59,767 nucleotides of DNA, from positions 22,850-82,616 of the forward strand of contig JAGRFY010000051.1 in assembly GCA_020445765.1 (NCBI GenBank). The letters run 5' to 3'. Every line of letters starts with the position of its first letter. The first letter of the stretch is position 1. Shown here in pieces: positions 1 through 10,469 of the stretch. A model generated the notes under the pieces. It had not been told where the DNA came from and did not search any database. It saw only the letters and a list, made by a program, of their open reading frames with translations. The DNA is from Rhodocyclaceae bacterium. GTDB taxonomy: Bacteria; Pseudomonadota; Gammaproteobacteria; Burkholderiales; Rhodocyclaceae. A program made the position numbers and the translations under genes.

Positions 1-2684
1 TTGCAGTTGTCGTAGATCGCGATCAGCGCCTGCAGCGTCGTGCGGATGTCGTTGAAGTCCATCTCCTGGGCATGCAGCGAGCGGCCCGAGGTCTGGATGT
101 GGTACTTCAACTTCTGGCTGCGCTCGTTGGCGCCGTACTTGTTCTTCATCGCCACCGCCCAGATGCGGCGGGCGACGCGGCCGATCACGGTGTATTCCGG
201 ATCCATGCCATTGCTGAAGAAGAAGCTGAGGTTGGGCGCGAAGTCGTCGATGTGCATGCCGCGGGCGAGATAGCTCTCGACGTAGGTGAAGCCGTTGGCC
301 AGCGTGAAGGCGAGCTGGCTGATCGGGTTGGCGCCGGCCTCGGCGATGTGATAGCCGGAGATCGACACCGAGTAGAAGTTCCTGACCTGGTGATGGACGA
401 AATACTCCTGGATGTCGCCCATCATCTTCAACGCGAACTCGGTCGAGAAGATGCAGGTGTTCTGGCCCTGGTCTTCCTTCAGGATGTCGGCCTGCACCGT
501 GCCGCGCACCGTCGACAGCGTCCAGGCGCGGATCTTCTGGTGCTCGTCCTCGGTCGGCTCGCGGCCGTTGTCGGCCTTGAACTTCTCGACCTGCTGGTCC
601 AGCGCAGTGTTGAAGAAGAAGGCCAGGATGATCGGCGCCGGGCCGTTGATGGTCATCGACACGCTGGTACTCGGCGCGCACAGGTCGAAGCCCGAGTACA
701 GCACCTTCATGTCGTCCAGGGTCGCGATCGAAACGCCCGAGTTGCCGACCTTGCCGTAGATGTCCGGGCGCGGGTCCGGGTCGCAGCCGTACAGGGTCAC
801 GGAGTCGAAGGCCGTGGACAGGCGGTGGGCCGGCATGCCCTCGGAAACCTTCTTGAAGCGGCGGTTGGTACGGAAGGCATCGCCCTCGCCGGCGAACATC
901 CGGGTCGGATCCTCGCCCTCGCGCTTGAAGGCGAAGACGCCGGCGGTGTAGGGGAAGGAGCCCGGCACGTTTTCCTTCATCAGGAAGCGCAGCACCTCGC
1001 CGTCGTCCTCGAAGGCCGGCAAGGCGACCTTGCGGATCTTGCTGCCGGACAGCGATGCGGTGGTGAGCTGGGTGCGGATCTCCTTGTCGCGGATCTTGAC
1101 GACGTACTCGTCGGCGGCGTAGAGCTCCTTCTCCTTCGGCCACATCGCCAGCAGCTTCTTGGCAGCCGGGGTCAGCTCGCCATCCTTCCAGTCGATCAGC
1201 TCGTCGAAGGTGGCGAGCTGCGGGCCGTCCGCCTTGCCGCACTGCTCGAACAGGCTCTTGGCGGTCTTCAGCGACTGGCGCTCGCGGGCGACGCGCGACT
1301 GCTCGGCGGTGTGCTGATGGTAGTCGCGCACGGTGTCGGCGATCTCGGCGAGATAGCGGACACGCTCGGCCGGCACGATCGCCCGGCCCTTGCTGGAGGC
1401 CTTGACGCCGACCGGCGGCAGCTTGCCCTCCATCGCCTTCAGGCCCTTGCCCTTGAGCGCCGGCAGCATCGCCTGGTACAGCCCGGTGACGCCGTCGTCG
1501 TTGAAGCGCGCCGCCATGGTGCCGAACACCGGCATCTCGTCGGTCGGCACCGCGAACAGCTCGCGGTTCCTCTGGTACTGCTTGCGCACGTCGCGCAGGG
1601 CATCCTCGGCGCCCTTGCGGTCGAACTTGTTGATCGCGACGAAATCGGCGAAGTCGAGCATGTCGATCTTCTCGAGCTGGCTGGCGGCGCCGAACTCCGG
1701 CGTCATCACGTACAGCGAGACGTCGACGAAGGGCACGATCGCGGCATCGCCCTGGCCGATGCCGGAGGTCTCGACGACGACCAGGTCGAAGCCGGCGAGC
1801 TTGCACGCGGCGATCACTTCCGGCAGCGCCTTCGACACTTCGGAGCCGGTGTCGCGGGTGGCCAGCGAGCGCATGAAGATGTTCTCGTGCTCGATGGCAT
1901 TCATGCGGATGCGGTCGCCCAGCAGCGCGCCGCCGGTGCGCTTGCGGGACGGGTCGATCGAGACGATCGCCAGCTTCAGCGCATCCTGCTGGTCGAGGCG
2001 GAAGCGGCGCACCAGTTCGTCGGTCAGCGAACTCTTGCCGGCCCCGCCGGTGCCGGTGATGCCCAGCGTCGGCACCGTCAGATCCTTGGCGGCATCGATG
2101 ATCGCGGCGCGGGTCTTGTCGTCGTAGCTGCCGTTTTCCAACGCGGTGACGATGCGCGCGAGCGCCCGCCGGTCGCCGGACTGCAAGGCCTTGACCGCAT
2201 CCTTGGATTTCGGCGCCAGCGGCGAAAGGTCGTAGTCGGACCGTTCGACGACGTCGTTGATCATGCCCTGCAGTCCCATTCGGGCGCCATCGTCGGGCGA
2301 GTAGATGCGGGTCACGCCGTACTGGTGCAGTTCTTCGATCTCGGCCGGCACGATCACGCCGCCGCCGCCGCCAAAGACCTTGATGTTGTCGCCACCATGG
2401 GCGCGCAGCAGGTCGATCATGTACTTGAAGAACTCGACGTGGCCGCCCTGGTACGAGGTGATCGCGATGCCCTGCACGTCCTCCTGCAGCGCCGCGTTGA
2501 CGATCTCGCCGACCGAGCGGTTATGGCCGAGGTGGATCACTTCGGCACCCGAACCCTGCAGGATGCGACGCATGATGTTGATCGATGCATCGTGGCCATC
2601 GAACAGGGATGCCGCGGTCACGAAACGGACCTTGTGCTTCGGCTTGTAGTTGACGGCCTTCTTGGCCACGCTCATGTCGGTCAT
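1..2684 (-). CDS. icmF: Fused isobutyryl-CoA mutase (IcmF), C-terminus outside window
   Basis: Adenosylcobalamin-dependent acyl-CoA mutase fused to its own G-protein chaperone. About 894 residues are visible; the family is near 1,090, so the C-terminal part lies beyond base 1. Order from the N-terminus: B12-binding domain with the DGHDAS form of the D-x-H motif (about residues 28-33), MeaI-like GTPase with P-loop GTGGAGKSS (about 212-220), a linker, then the mutase TIM barrel with [16 protein letters not shown] and [14 protein letters not shown] segments. The start ATG is chosen because GGGAG lies 7 bases upstream. It interconverts isobutyryl- and n-butyryl-CoA in the family; some members use pivalyl- or isovaleryl-CoA and I cannot assign the substrate. 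The divergent AraC gene is a candidate regulator. Confidence 0.95.
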   Translation of the reverse strand, partial: MTDMSVAKKAVNYKPKHKVRFVTAASLFDGHDASINIMRRILQGSGAEVIHLGHNRSVGEIVNAALQEDVQGIAITSYQGGHVEFFKYMIDLLRAHGGDNIKVFGGGGGVIVPAEIEELHQYGVTRIYSPDDGARMGLQGMINDVVERSDYDLSPLAPKSKDAVKALQSGDRRALARIVTALENGSYDDKTRAAIIDAAKDLTVPTLGITGTGGAGKSSLTDELVRRFRLDQQDALKLAIVSIDPSRKRTGGALLGDRIRMNAIEHENIFMRSLATRDTGSEVSKALPEVIAACKLAGFDLVVVETSGIGQGDAAIVPFVDVSLYVMTPEFGAASQLEKIDMLDFADFVAINKFDRKGAEDALRDVRKQYQRNRELFAVPTDEMPVFGTMAARFNDDGVTGLYQAMLPALKGKGLKAMEGKLPPVGVKASSKGRAIVPAERVRYLAEIADTVRDYHQHTAEQSRVARERQSLKTAKSLFEQCGKADGPQLATFDELIDWKDGELTPAAKKLLAMWPKEKELYAADEYVVKIRDKEIRTQLTTASLSGSKIRKVALPAFEDDGEVLRFLMKENVPGSFPYTAGVFAFKREGEDPTRMFAGEGDAFRTNRRFKKVSEGMPAHRLSTAFDSVTLYGCDPDPRPDIYGKVGNSGVSIATLDDMKVLYSGFDLCAPSTSVSMTINGPAPIILAFFFNTALDQQVEKFKADNGREPTEDEHQKIRAWTLSTVRGTVQADILKEDQGQNTCIFSTEFALKMMGDIQEYFVHHQVRNFYSVSISGYHIAEAGANPISQLAFTLANGFTYVESYLARGMHIDDFAPNLSFFFSNGMDPEYTVIGRVARRIWAVAMKNKYGANERSQKLKYHIQTSGRSLHAQEMDFNDIRTTLQALIAIYDNC

Positions 2685-2832
2685 GTGGGGCTCCCTCGAT
2701 CGATCGTTATCAGTGACCGTGCGATCTTAGAGTGCCGTGGTTGGGCAGGCCATTGTCGGCGCGGCCGTAAATCGTGCAAAATCCGCCAATCTTTGCAGCG
2801 GGTGCCGCGGTGCCGGCCGCAAGCCACATCCG

Positions 2833-3957
2833 ATGTCCACGGAATTCGCCGGAATGAGCAAGGAAGGTGCAAAAAATGCCGGAAAATCGCCAACGGTGGC
2901 CGGGGGTTTCGTCACCGGCATGTTGGCCGGCATGCATCGCAATGGGCTCGACACGACACCACTGCTGAACGAGTTCAGCATCGATCTGGCAAACCCTGCC
3001 ATCCGGATTCCGCTCGATCACTATGCCAGGCTGTACAACCGGGTGATCGCGATGTGCGACGACGAGGCCTTCGGACTGATGCCCGAGCCGATGCGTCCGG
3101 GCAGCTTCGAGTTCCTGTGTCGGGCGATGCTGGGCTCGCCGAATCTGGGCGAGGCGCTCGATCGCGGGCGACGCTTCCTGGCCATCGTGCTGCCGGCAAT
3201 GACGGTGGACATCGACCGCGACCGCACGCTCGCGCGGCTGATTCTGCGCGAACAGGGCCGGCCGCTCGGACATCGGGACGATCCCGGGCGCGTGTTCGCC
3301 TTCGAATGGCTGCTGCGGCTGCTCCACAGCCTGTCGTGCTGGCTCGTCGGTCGGGGGCTGTCGCTGTTGCGAGTGCGCTTTCCGTACCGTTGCCCCGCCC
3401 ACGGCGACGACTACGCGCTGGTGTATACCGAGCACTCGGAATTCGGCGGCGACGAACTGGTGGCAGAGATGCGCGCCGATCTGTTCGATCTGCCGCTGCG
3501 CCGCGACGAGGCGGCGCTGGCGAGCTTTCTAGACGGCGCGCCGGGAAAGATCTCGATGCTCTACCGGCGCGACCGCGAAATGGTGTTGCGGGTGCGCGAC
3601 CTGTTGCGCGGCGCGCTGCCGGAGTCGCCGACGATCGAGGCGGCGGCCGAGCGCCTGCACCTGTCGCCGCGCACGCTGCACCGTCGGCTGCACGAGGAAG
3701 GCACCAGCTTTCGCGCAATCAAGGACGCGATCAGGCGCGACATCGCGCTGGCGCGACTGACCAAGACCCGACGTTCGATCGCCGACGTCGCGGCCGAACT
3801 GGGCTATGCCGACACCTCGGCCTTCTACCGCGCATTCACCGGCTGGACCGGCCGTTCGCCCCAACGCTTCCGCCGGCAACTGCTCGGCCACGGGGCGGCT
3901 GGCGACGACGGCGCCGAGCCGCACCCGACGCCGCGGCCCGGACGAGGGGCGCGTTAG
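2833..3957 (+). CDS. AraC family transcriptional regulator (OruR-like)
   Basis: A 374-residue regulator with an N-terminal ligand-binding domain of the 'Arabinose_bd' type (about 30-220) and a C-terminal AraC double helix-turn-helix (about 265-355; the typical second-helix segment IADVAAELGYADTSAFYRAF is present, followed by GRSPQRFRR). The open frame extends upstream to 2737 but those residues look non-coding; ATG 2833 and ATG 2854 are both possible and neither has a strong ribosome site. It is divergent from icmF across about 150 bases, which suggests it controls icmF; the inducer is unknown. It ends 35 bases before the kinase gene. Confidence 0.85.
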   Translation: MSTEFAGMSKEGAKNAGKSPTVAGGFVTGMLAGMHRNGLDTTPLLNEFSIDLANPAIRIPLDHYARLYNRVIAMCDDEAFGLMPEPMRPGSFEFLCRAMLGSPNLGEALDRGRRFLAIVLPAMTVDIDRDRTLARLILREQGRPLGHRDDPGRVFAFEWLLRLLHSLSCWLVGRGLSLLRVRFPYRCPAHGDDYALVYTEHSEFGGDELVAEMRADLFDLPLRRDEAALASFLDGAPGKISMLYRRDREMVLRVRDLLRGALPESPTIEAAAERLHLSPRTLHRRLHEEGTSFRAIKDAIRRDIALARLTKTRRSIADVAAELGYADTSAFYRAFTGWTGRSPQRFRRQLLGHGAAGDDGAEPHPTPRPGRGAR

Positions 3958-3992
3958 AATCCTGACGACGGGCAGCATGGGAGCGGAAGCCG

Positions 3993-6059
3993 ATGGCCGA
4001 CAACACGGCGAAACCGGAACCGGCACGGGCCGGCAGCCACCCGGACGAGAAGCGACGTTACGACCTGCTGCTGGCCGGTCTCGACCTGCTCGACCAGGGC
4101 CTCGCGGTATTCGATTCGGCACCGCAGCTGGTGGCCTGGAACAAGGCCTTTCTGCGACTGCTGGATTTCCCCGAGACGATGGTCCGGGTCGGCACGCCGT
4201 TCGAGCACTTCGTGCGCTACAACGCCGAACGCGGCGAGTACGGCCAGGGCGAGTACGAATCCCAGGTGGCCGCGCGGATGGCTGCGGTGCGCGCCTTCCA
4301 GCCCCACTACACCGAGCGCGTGCGGCCGAACGGCGAGGTGCTGGCGATCCGCGGCGTACCGATTCCGAACCTGGGCTTCGTCTCGCTATGGACCGACATC
4401 ACCGAGCAGCGGCGCTATGAGGCGTTGATCCAGAAGCAGAATTCCGAACTCGAATTGCGGGTCAAGGCCCGTACCCGCGAACTCGAGGAAGCCAACAGCC
4501 GGCTCGCCCGGGCCAATGCCGAGATCGACCAGATCGCCGGCGCCCTCCGGCGCAGCGAGTCCCGCCTGCGCCTGATCATGGATTCGATCCCGGCCCTGAT
4601 CGCCTACGTCGACGCCGATCAGCGCTACCAGTTCGCCAACCGCGGCTACGCCGAATGGTTCGGCTTGTCCGCCAGCGCCATCGTCGGCCGCAGCATCGAG
4701 CAGGTCTTCGGCGCCGAGACCTACCGCGAGATCCACGCCCACCTCGATCGCGCCTATGCCGGCGAAGCGGTTACCTACGAATACACCCGCAATACCGGGG
4801 AGGGACGCAGCGCCTACGCGCGCAGCGTGGTGGTGCCGGAGATCGGCGGTGACGGCCAAGTGCTCGGCGCCTTCGTGCTGTCGATCGACATCACCGAGCA
4901 GAAGGCCAGTCAGGCGGCACTGATCCAGGCCCAGAAGATGGAGGCTGTCGGCCAGCTGACCGGCGGCCTGGCCCACGACTTCAACAACCTGCTGACGATC
5001 ATCATCGGCAATCTGTGCGGCCTGCAGGAACAGTTGCCCGCCAACCCAGAGCGCGCCGGCGAGTACGTCGCCCCGGCGCTCGACGCCGCCCGTCGCGGCG
5101 CGGAACTGATCAAGCGCCTGCTGACTTTTTCGCGGCGCCAGGCGCTCGAGCCGGCGGCGGTCGAGATCGGCGCACTGGTGCAGAACATGACGCAGTTGCT
5201 GGTGCGATCGCTGACTGAATCGATCGAGATCCAGACCCGGCTGCCGACCGCCCGCCTCTACGCCATGGTCGATCCGCACCAGCTCGAGAACGCGCTGCTC
5301 AACCTCGCCATCAACGCGCGCGACGCGATGCCCGGAGGCGGCTTGCTGTCGATCAGCGTCGGCGAGCGCCACATCGGCGAGAACCTGTCGCGGATGACCG
5401 AGATCCCCGAGGGCGACTACGTCCAGATCGACGTCAGCGACACCGGGGTCGGCATCGATCCGGCGCTCTTGCCACGCGTGTTCGAACCCTTCGTCACGAC
5501 CAAGGCCTTCGGGGCCGGCAGCGGGCTCGGGCTGTCTATGGTGTATGGCTTCGTCCGCCAGTCGGGCGGCAACATCCGGATTCTCAGCACGCCCGGCAAC
5601 GGCACCAACGTGCGCTTCGTGCTGCCCAAGGCCGAGGCGCCCTCGCCGGCGCCGGCGCCGGCTGCACGAACGAGAGTGCCGGTGGCCAGCGGCCGCCTGG
5701 TGCTGCTGGTCGAGGACGAAGCCGAGATCCGGCGCATCGTGCGGCTGCAGCTCGGCGAACTGGGGTATCCGGTGATCGAGGCCGCCAGTGGCATCGACGC
5801 CCGCCAGATGCTCGACGACGTCGACGAGATCGGGCTGATGATCTCCGACGTGGTGATGCCGGGCGGCGTCGGTGGCCGCGAACTGTTGGCCTTCGCCCGC
5901 GAGCGGCGGCCGGATCTGCCGGTCCTGCTGATCACCGGCTTTGCCGGCGATGCGGCGCCGACGCCCGACGCGCCGGTCCTGCGCAAGCCGTTCGACCGCA
6001 ATGCGCTGGCCGCGGCGCTGGACGCGCTCGAATCACGCAGCGAGAATGCCCCGCCATGA
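3993..6059 (+). CDS. PAS-domain hybrid sensor histidine kinase
   Basis: A 688-residue soluble kinase with no membrane segment. Domains: a PAS-7 type sensor (about 25-140), a coiled coil rich in Arg/Glu (about 145-185), a second PAS (about 190-305), HisKA with phospho-acceptor motif AHDFNNLL (about 328-335), HATPase_c with N box (LAINARDAM), G1 (DTGVGIDP) and G2 (GSGLGLS), and a C-terminal receiver (about 570-685) with acidic pocket EDE and acceptor Asp in [15 protein letters not shown] precedes the ATG at good spacing. It overlaps the next gene by four bases (ATGA), so the two are translated together. The signal is unknown; lack of membrane anchors suggests a cytoplasmic cue such as redox or a metabolite. 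Confidence 0.9.
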   Translation: MADNTAKPEPARAGSHPDEKRRYDLLLAGLDLLDQGLAVFDSAPQLVAWNKAFLRLLDFPETMVRVGTPFEHFVRYNAERGEYGQGEYESQVAARMAAVRAFQPHYTERVRPNGEVLAIRGVPIPNLGFVSLWTDITEQRRYEALIQKQNSELELRVKARTRELEEANSRLARANAEIDQIAGALRRSESRLRLIMDSIPALIAYVDADQRYQFANRGYAEWFGLSASAIVGRSIEQVFGAETYREIHAHLDRAYAGEAVTYEYTRNTGEGRSAYARSVVVPEIGGDGQVLGAFVLSIDITEQKASQAALIQAQKMEAVGQLTGGLAHDFNNLLTIIIGNLCGLQEQLPANPERAGEYVAPALDAARRGAELIKRLLTFSRRQALEPAAVEIGALVQNMTQLLVRSLTESIEIQTRLPTARLYAMVDPHQLENALLNLAINARDAMPGGGLLSISVGERHIGENLSRMTEIPEGDYVQIDVSDTGVGIDPALLPRVFEPFVTTKAFGAGSGLGLSMVYGFVRQSGGNIRILSTPGNGTNVRFVLPKAEAPSPAPAPAARTRVPVASGRLVLLVEDEAEIRRIVRLQLGELGYPVIEAASGIDARQMLDDVDEIGLMISDVVMPGGVGGRELLAFARERRPDLPVLLITGFAGDAAPTPDAPVLRKPFDRNALAAALDALESRSENAPP

Positions 6060-6784
6060 AAGCCTCCGACGCCGCCAATGCCGCCCTGATCCACGTCCTC
6101 GAAGACGAGCCCGAGATCGGGCGCCTGATCTGCACCACCCTCGAGGAATACGGCTTCCGCAGCGAGCTGTCCGGCAGCGGGCGGCAGTTCCTGTTGCGGG
6201 CACGCCAGACCAGTCCCGAACTGTGCATCGTCGACCTCGGGCTACCTGACATGGACGGCATGCAGGTGGTGCGCGAACTGCAGGAACGCCAACCCTGCGC
6301 CGTGCTGATCCTGACCGGACGCAACGACGTCACGGACCGCGTGCTCGGGCTCGAGCTCGGCGCCGACGACTATCTGGTCAAGCCGTTCGAACCGCGTGAA
6401 CTGGTGGCACGGGTGCGGTCGATCCTGCGCCGCTACCTGCGCAACCCCAACCGCGACGACGACAGCACCGAGCCGCAGTTCGCGGCCTTCGCCAGCTGGC
6501 GCTTCGACACCCAGCGCCTGATGCTGACCGCGCCGGACGGACGCGAAGTCCATCTGTCGGCCGCCGAGGCCGGGCTGCTGAAGACCCTGCTGCGACGACC
6601 CAACAAGATCCTCAATCGCGAACAACTGCTCGGGGAGCGAGACGTGGACCCGTTCGACCGTTCGATCGACGTGCGCATCTCACGCCTTCGCCGCAAGCTC
6701 GAGGAAGATCCGCAGGATCCGCGGATCATCAAGACGGTTTATGGCGCCGGCTACATGCTGACCGCGTCGGTGGACTGGTCGTAG
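6056..6784 (+). CDS. OmpR/PhoB family response regulator
   Basis: A 242-residue regulator: receiver domain (about 11-125) with the acidic pair EDE, acceptor Asp in CIVDLGLPDMDG, the conserved Thr (LTGRND) and Lys (YLVKPFEP), then a winged-helix DNA-binding domain (about 140-238; SAAEAGLLKTLLRRPNKILNREQLL is cut here by its typical recognition region RSIDVRISRLRRKL). It is coupled by an ATGA overlap to the hybrid kinase and is its obvious partner. A hybrid kinase feeding an OmpR regulator normally needs an Hpt domain or direct transfer; no Hpt gene is in the window. Target genes unknown. Confidence 0.93.
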   Translation: MKASDAANAALIHVLEDEPEIGRLICTTLEEYGFRSELSGSGRQFLLRARQTSPELCIVDLGLPDMDGMQVVRELQERQPCAVLILTGRNDVTDRVLGLELGADDYLVKPFEPRELVARVRSILRRYLRNPNRDDDSTEPQFAAFASWRFDTQRLMLTAPDGREVHLSAAEAGLLKTLLRRPNKILNREQLLGERDVDPFDRSIDVRISRLRRKLEEDPQDPRIIKTVYGAGYMLTASVDWS

Positions 6785-7040
6785 CACGGCAGGAAGGCTG
6801 CCGGCCGGCCACGAAGGAGCACGCCCGCCGAGGGGCCCGAGAGCCGATGAGCCGCCGCCGACTGGCGGGGTCCCGCGTCGCGAACGCCACCGCCGCATTG
6901 CGGCGAGGCACCGTACCCGCGGAGCGGGGCCGACAAGGAACGAGCGAGGCCTGATCGTCGCCGGCGAGTGCGACGTGGCGCGGTCGATGACTGCCGCCGT
7001 CGCATGTTGGCGCCGCCCGTCGCGAAAGCCCGCGATGTGG
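6785..7040. other. Intergenic stretch, no gene seen
   Basis: Very GC-rich spacer between the response regulator and the VOC gene. No open frame with coding character, no clear intrinsic terminator; only the promoter of the next gene follows it. Confidence 0.6.
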
Positions 7041-7069
7041 TCGACTGGCGGCCCGCAGCTATCTATAAT
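7041..7069 (+). promoter_or_regulatory. Sigma70 promoter of the VOC gene
   Basis: A -35 hexamer TCGACT (7041-7046; four of six match TTGACA), a 17-base spacer and a perfect -10 TATAAT (7064-7069), followed by an AT-rich start region and AGGAG (7086-7090) six bases before the ATG. It is one of the few consensus-like housekeeping promoters in this GC-rich window. Confidence 0.8.
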
Positions 7070-7096
7070 TATTAATTTTTAATACAGGAGCTGTTC

Positions 7097-7573
7097 ATGA
7101 CCGCGCGCCCGTTCAAGATCCTCGGCATCCAGCAGATCGCCATCGGAGGACCGAGCAAGGACAAACTGAAGAAGCTCTGGGTCGACATGCTCGGCCTCGA
7201 AGTGACCGGCAACTTCGTCTCGGAGCGCGAGAACGTGGACGAGGACATCTGCGCGATGGGCCAGGGGCCGTTCAAGGTCGAAGTGGACCTGATGCAACCG
7301 CTCGATGCGGACAAGAAGCCGGCGGTGCATGCGACGCCGCTCAACCACGTCGGACTCTGGGTGGACGACCTGCCCAAGGCCGTCGAGTGGCTCTCCGCCA
7401 ACGGCGTGCGCTTTGCCCCCGGCGGCATCCGCCGCGGCGCCGCAGGGTTCGACATCACCTTCCTGCATCCGAAGGCCAACGACGAGTTTCCGATCGGAGG
7501 CGAGGGCGTGCTGGTCGAGTTGGTGCAGGCGCCGGCCGAAGTGGTCGAGGCGTTTGCCAGGCTGGCCGGCTGA
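7097..7573 (+). CDS. VOC (glyoxalase/epimerase fold) family protein
   Basis: A 158-residue single-chain vicinal-oxygen-chelate protein with two beta-alpha-beta-beta-beta modules. Plausible metal ligands are seen at the usual places: Gln/Ile-Gln-Gln at the first strand, His in LNHVGLW at the start of module two, and Glu in [10 protein letters not shown] near the end. Lengths and the C-terminal VELVQAP tail resemble glyoxalase I and methylmalonyl-CoA epimerase relatives, and an acyl-CoA mutase gene lies 4 kb away, but I cannot choose between these. Own promoter (TATAAT) and AGGAG site; followed by a hairpin. Monocistronic. Confidence 0.75.
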   Translation: MTARPFKILGIQQIAIGGPSKDKLKKLWVDMLGLEVTGNFVSERENVDEDICAMGQGPFKVEVDLMQPLDADKKPAVHATPLNHVGLWVDDLPKAVEWLSANGVRFAPGGIRRGAAGFDITFLHPKANDEFPIGGEGVLVELVQAPAEVVEAFARLAG

Positions 7574-7596
7574 GCGATCCGCGACCGGAAAAGAAA

Positions 7597-7617
7597 CGGG
7601 CGGCCACCGGCCGCCCG
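7597..7617. terminator. Strong hairpin after the VOC gene
   Basis: CGGGCGGCC-ACC-GGCCGCCCG, a perfect 9-bp stem with a 3-base loop, 24 bases after the stop codon. No T-tract follows on the plus strand; an A-rich run precedes it, so it would look like an intrinsic terminator only when read from the minus strand. Probably a 3'-end stabilising hairpin or weak terminator. Confidence 0.5.
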
Positions 7618-7713
7618 ACCATACAGAGAGGGTGGCGCAAAGTGCCCTCCGCCGATCCAGGGGGCCCGGAGATTGCGATCGGACACTCTACGCCTGCTGC
7701 CCATGATGCCCGT

Positions 7714-7742
7714 CGACACTTAAGCCTTCCTTAAGGGTGTCG
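7714..7742. repeat. Imperfect inverted repeat before the TpsB gene
   Basis: CGACAC-TTAAG and CTTAA-GGGTGTCG arms face each other around a short loop, with a two-base bulge. It sits about 140 bases upstream of the next start codon in the otherwise featureless 7574-7880 spacer. It may be an operator or a weak terminator; no T-tract. Confidence 0.35.
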
Positions 7743-7880
7743 CGGTGGTGCGCGGCGCCGCAAGTCGAACCTGCGTCACACCGTTGCCAGCGGCAGCGCG
7801 AAAGCGGACCGAAACGCCGATTCGCACTGCCGGGCCACCGCCTGTATCATGCCATTCGAATACACGATAATGTCATTCGC

Positions 7881-9595
7881 ATGGTTTCGATCCCGCCACG
7901 CCGACAGGTGCTCCTGCTCGCCGCCCTCATCCCCGTTTGCGCAGCGGCCCAGCTGGCACCGCGCCCGATTCCCGACACCCCGGATCCGTCGCTCGAACAC
8001 CAGCGCCAGCAACAGCGCGCCGCATTGCTGAGGCGCGGCCTCGAACAAGCGGCTGACGTGCATCGCCCGGCTGCGCCGGCGCCTGACATCACGCGCCTGC
8101 CCGCTGACGAACAGCCCTGTTTCGTGATCCACCGGGTCGCGCTCGACGGCGACGCCGGCGCGTTCCGGGGACTGGAAGATGCGCTCGAAGGCCGCGACGG
8201 GCGCGACCCGCCGCAGGGTCGTTGCCTCGGCAAGACGGCCGTCGAACTGTTGGCGAGGCGAACCCAGAATGCCCTGCTGATCGACGGCTACGTCACCAGC
8301 CGGGTCGCGGTCCCGGCGCAGGACCTGGCAACCGGCACCCTGCATCTCGTGGTCCATGCCGGCACGGTCGATCATCTGCGCTTCGCCGACGACGGCGGGC
8401 CGCAGACGTCCCTGGCCACCGCGATGCCGATTGCCCGTGGCCAGCTCCTGCAACTACGGGACATCGAACAGGGGCTGGAGAACCTCAAGCGGCTCGCGAG
8501 CGCCGAAGCCGACATCGAGATTCACCCGGGGCAGGCGGTGGGCGCCAGCGACCTGGTCGTGCACTACAGGACGCGTTCACCGTGGCATGTGACGCTGACC
8601 GCCGACGACGGCGGACGCAAGGCCACCGGCCGCTACCAGGGCGGGGTCACCGTCGCCTACGACAATCCGCTGGGCGCAAACGACTTCGCCTATCTCGCCC
8701 TCAGTCACGACCTGATGGCCGACGGCGCCCGCCGGGGCACCTGGGGCGCCCTCGGGCACTATTCGATCCCCTACGGCTACTGGAACCTGGCGCTGACGCT
8801 CGGCCGCAACCGGGACCGCCAGAGCGTACAGGGCGCCACCACCCGCTACGTCTACGGCGGCTTCAGCACCTCGGCCGAACTCGAGCTGTCGCGCATCGTG
8901 CATCGCGACGCTGCGGGCAAGAGCTGGCTCGGCGCGGGCGCCTGGCGGCGCACGGCGCGCAACGACATCGACGGCACCGAGGTCATCGTCCAGCGGCGCC
9001 AGACCGCGGGCTGGCTGGCGAGCGCCGGCCACCGCCGATTCGTCGGCAACGCGGTCATCGACGCGAGCGTGGACTATCGCCACGGCACCGGTGCCTTCGG
9101 CGCCATCGCAGCGCCCGAAGAAGCCTTCGGCGAAGCGACCTCGCGCATTCGCAAGACGGTCGCCGAAATTCGCCTGGACACGCCGATCGAGACGGGCGGA
9201 CTGCGCCTCGGCTACTCGGGCGCACTGCGCGCGCAGTGGAATCATTCGCGGCTGAATCCGCAGGAACTGTTCGTCATCGGCGGTCGCTACACCGTCCGCG
9301 GATTCGACGGCGAAAGCGTGCTCGCCGGCGAGCGTGGCTGGTGGCTGCGCAACGAGCTGTCGTCGCCATTGCCGCTGCCGGCAGCCCGGGCCTACGTCGG
9401 TATCGATCATGGCCGCGTTGCCGGCAGCACCGCCGATCGCCTCGTCGGGCGGCAACTCACCGGCGCCGTGCTCGGCGTACGCGGCCATCATCGACATGCA
9501 GGCTACGAATTCTTCGTCGGCGCGCCGATCGACAAGCCGTCCGGTTTCGAGGCGTCCGGCACCACGCCGGCTTTCGCGTGTCCTTCGCGCTGTAG
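7881..9595 (+). CDS. TpsB/FhaC-ShlB family outer-membrane transporter, frameshifted at the last codons
   Basis: Two-partner secretion pore. The signal peptide RRQVLLLAALIPVCAAAQ supports ATG 7881. A POTRA/TpsB region follows (PCFVIHRVALDG, RCLGKTAVELLARR, LLIDGYVTSRV) and a barrel with ELFVIGGRYTVRGFDGE, the conserved TpsB VRGF tetrad region. Length about 571 residues, normal for the family. The reading frame breaks in the last dozen codons: the frame used for the whole barrel reads past 9560 into unrelated residues, while one frame over gives AGFRVSFAL and a stop at 9593-9595, the usual aromatic-ending C-terminal strand. A single missing base near 9560-9568 explains this (mutation or sequencing error). 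No TpsA partner gene is in the window. Confidence 0.8.
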
Positions 9596-9653
9596 CCCGA
9601 TTCGCCCTCCACGCGCGCTCCGGCCGACCCGGCTTGCCCTCGAATCCGGCACA

Positions 9654-10469
9654 TCAATCGTCGCCGGCGGCACAGGCGTCCTGGGCGTCGATCGCGGCCT
9701 GAACCACGGCATCGGGGTCCGCGCCCTCGCCGCACACCGGGCACGCTTCGTCGCGGGTGATGCGCACCTGATGCCAGTCCATCGACTGGGCGTCGAACAG
9801 CACCAGCTGGCCGTCGAGCGGACTGTCCTCGCCGAGCAGCAGGCGGATCGCTTCGGCCGCCTGCAGGGTTCCGATGACGCCGACCAGCGGTGCGAACACG
9901 CCCATCACCGCGCAGCGTTCGCCGTCGTCGGTCCCGGTCGCCGGGAACAGGCAGTGGTAGCACGGCCCTCCCTCCTTGCGGCGGTCGAACACCGCCACCT
10001 GGCCCGAAAAGCGAATGCCGGCACCGCTGACCAGCGGTCGTCGCAGCTTGACGCAGGCCGCGTTGATGGCGTGTCGGGTCGCGAAATTGTCGCTGCAATC
10101 GACGACGACGTCGGCTCCAGCGACCAGGGTCGAGAGCTCCTCCGGACCGACCCGGCGTCCGACCGGCTCGACCTGGCAGTCGGAATTGATCTCGGCGATC
10201 GCCCGACGCGCCGATTCGGCCTTGTTGACGCCGATCGTCGCCTCGCGGTGGATGATCTGGCGCTGCAGATTGGTCAGGTCCACCTCGTCGCCATCGCACA
10301 CGGTCAGCCGGCCGACGCCGGCCGAGGCCATGTACAGGGCGGCAGGCGCCCCGAGTCCGCCGGCACCGATCATCAGCACGTGGCCGTCGAGCAGGCGTTG
10401 CTGGCCCTCGATGTCAATCGGCGCCAGCATGATGTGGCGGCTGTAGCGGATCAGTTGTCGATCGTCCAT
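9654..10469 (-). CDS. ThiF/MoeB-type sulfur-carrier adenylyltransferase
   Basis: E1-like enzyme, 271 residues, expected to adenylate the C-terminal glycine of a MoaD-like sulfur carrier for pterin cofactor synthesis. Seen: N-terminal RYSRHIML, nucleotide motif GAGGLGAP (about 36-43), DGDEVDLTNLQRQ, the conserved VVDCSDN, and two CxxC zinc pairs (CYHC and CPVC). The C-terminal rhodanese domain of MoeZ-type proteins is absent. Its start overlaps the stop of the MoeA-like gene (ATGA), so both come from one mRNA. The MoaD-like gene in the opposite operon is the likely partner. Confidence 0.88.
   Translation of the reverse strand: MDDRQLIRYSRHIMLAPIDIEGQQRLLDGHVLMIGAGGLGAPAALYMASAGVGRLTVCDGDEVDLTNLQRQIIHREATIGVNKAESARRAIAEINSDCQVEPVGRRVGPEELSTLVAGADVVVDCSDNFATRHAINAACVKLRRPLVSGAGIRFSGQVAVFDRRKEGGPCYHCLFPATGTDDGERCAVMGVFAPLVGVIGTLQAAEAIRLLLGEDSPLDGQLVLFDAQSMDWHQVRITRDEACPVCGEGADPDAVVQAAIDAQDACAAGDD

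Noticed and set aside
72-3965. A very long plus-strand open frame (about 1,300 codons)
   Set aside because: It is the antisense shadow of icmF plus an out-of-frame pass through the AraC gene; composition is Arg/Ala/Gly/His-rich without any domain.
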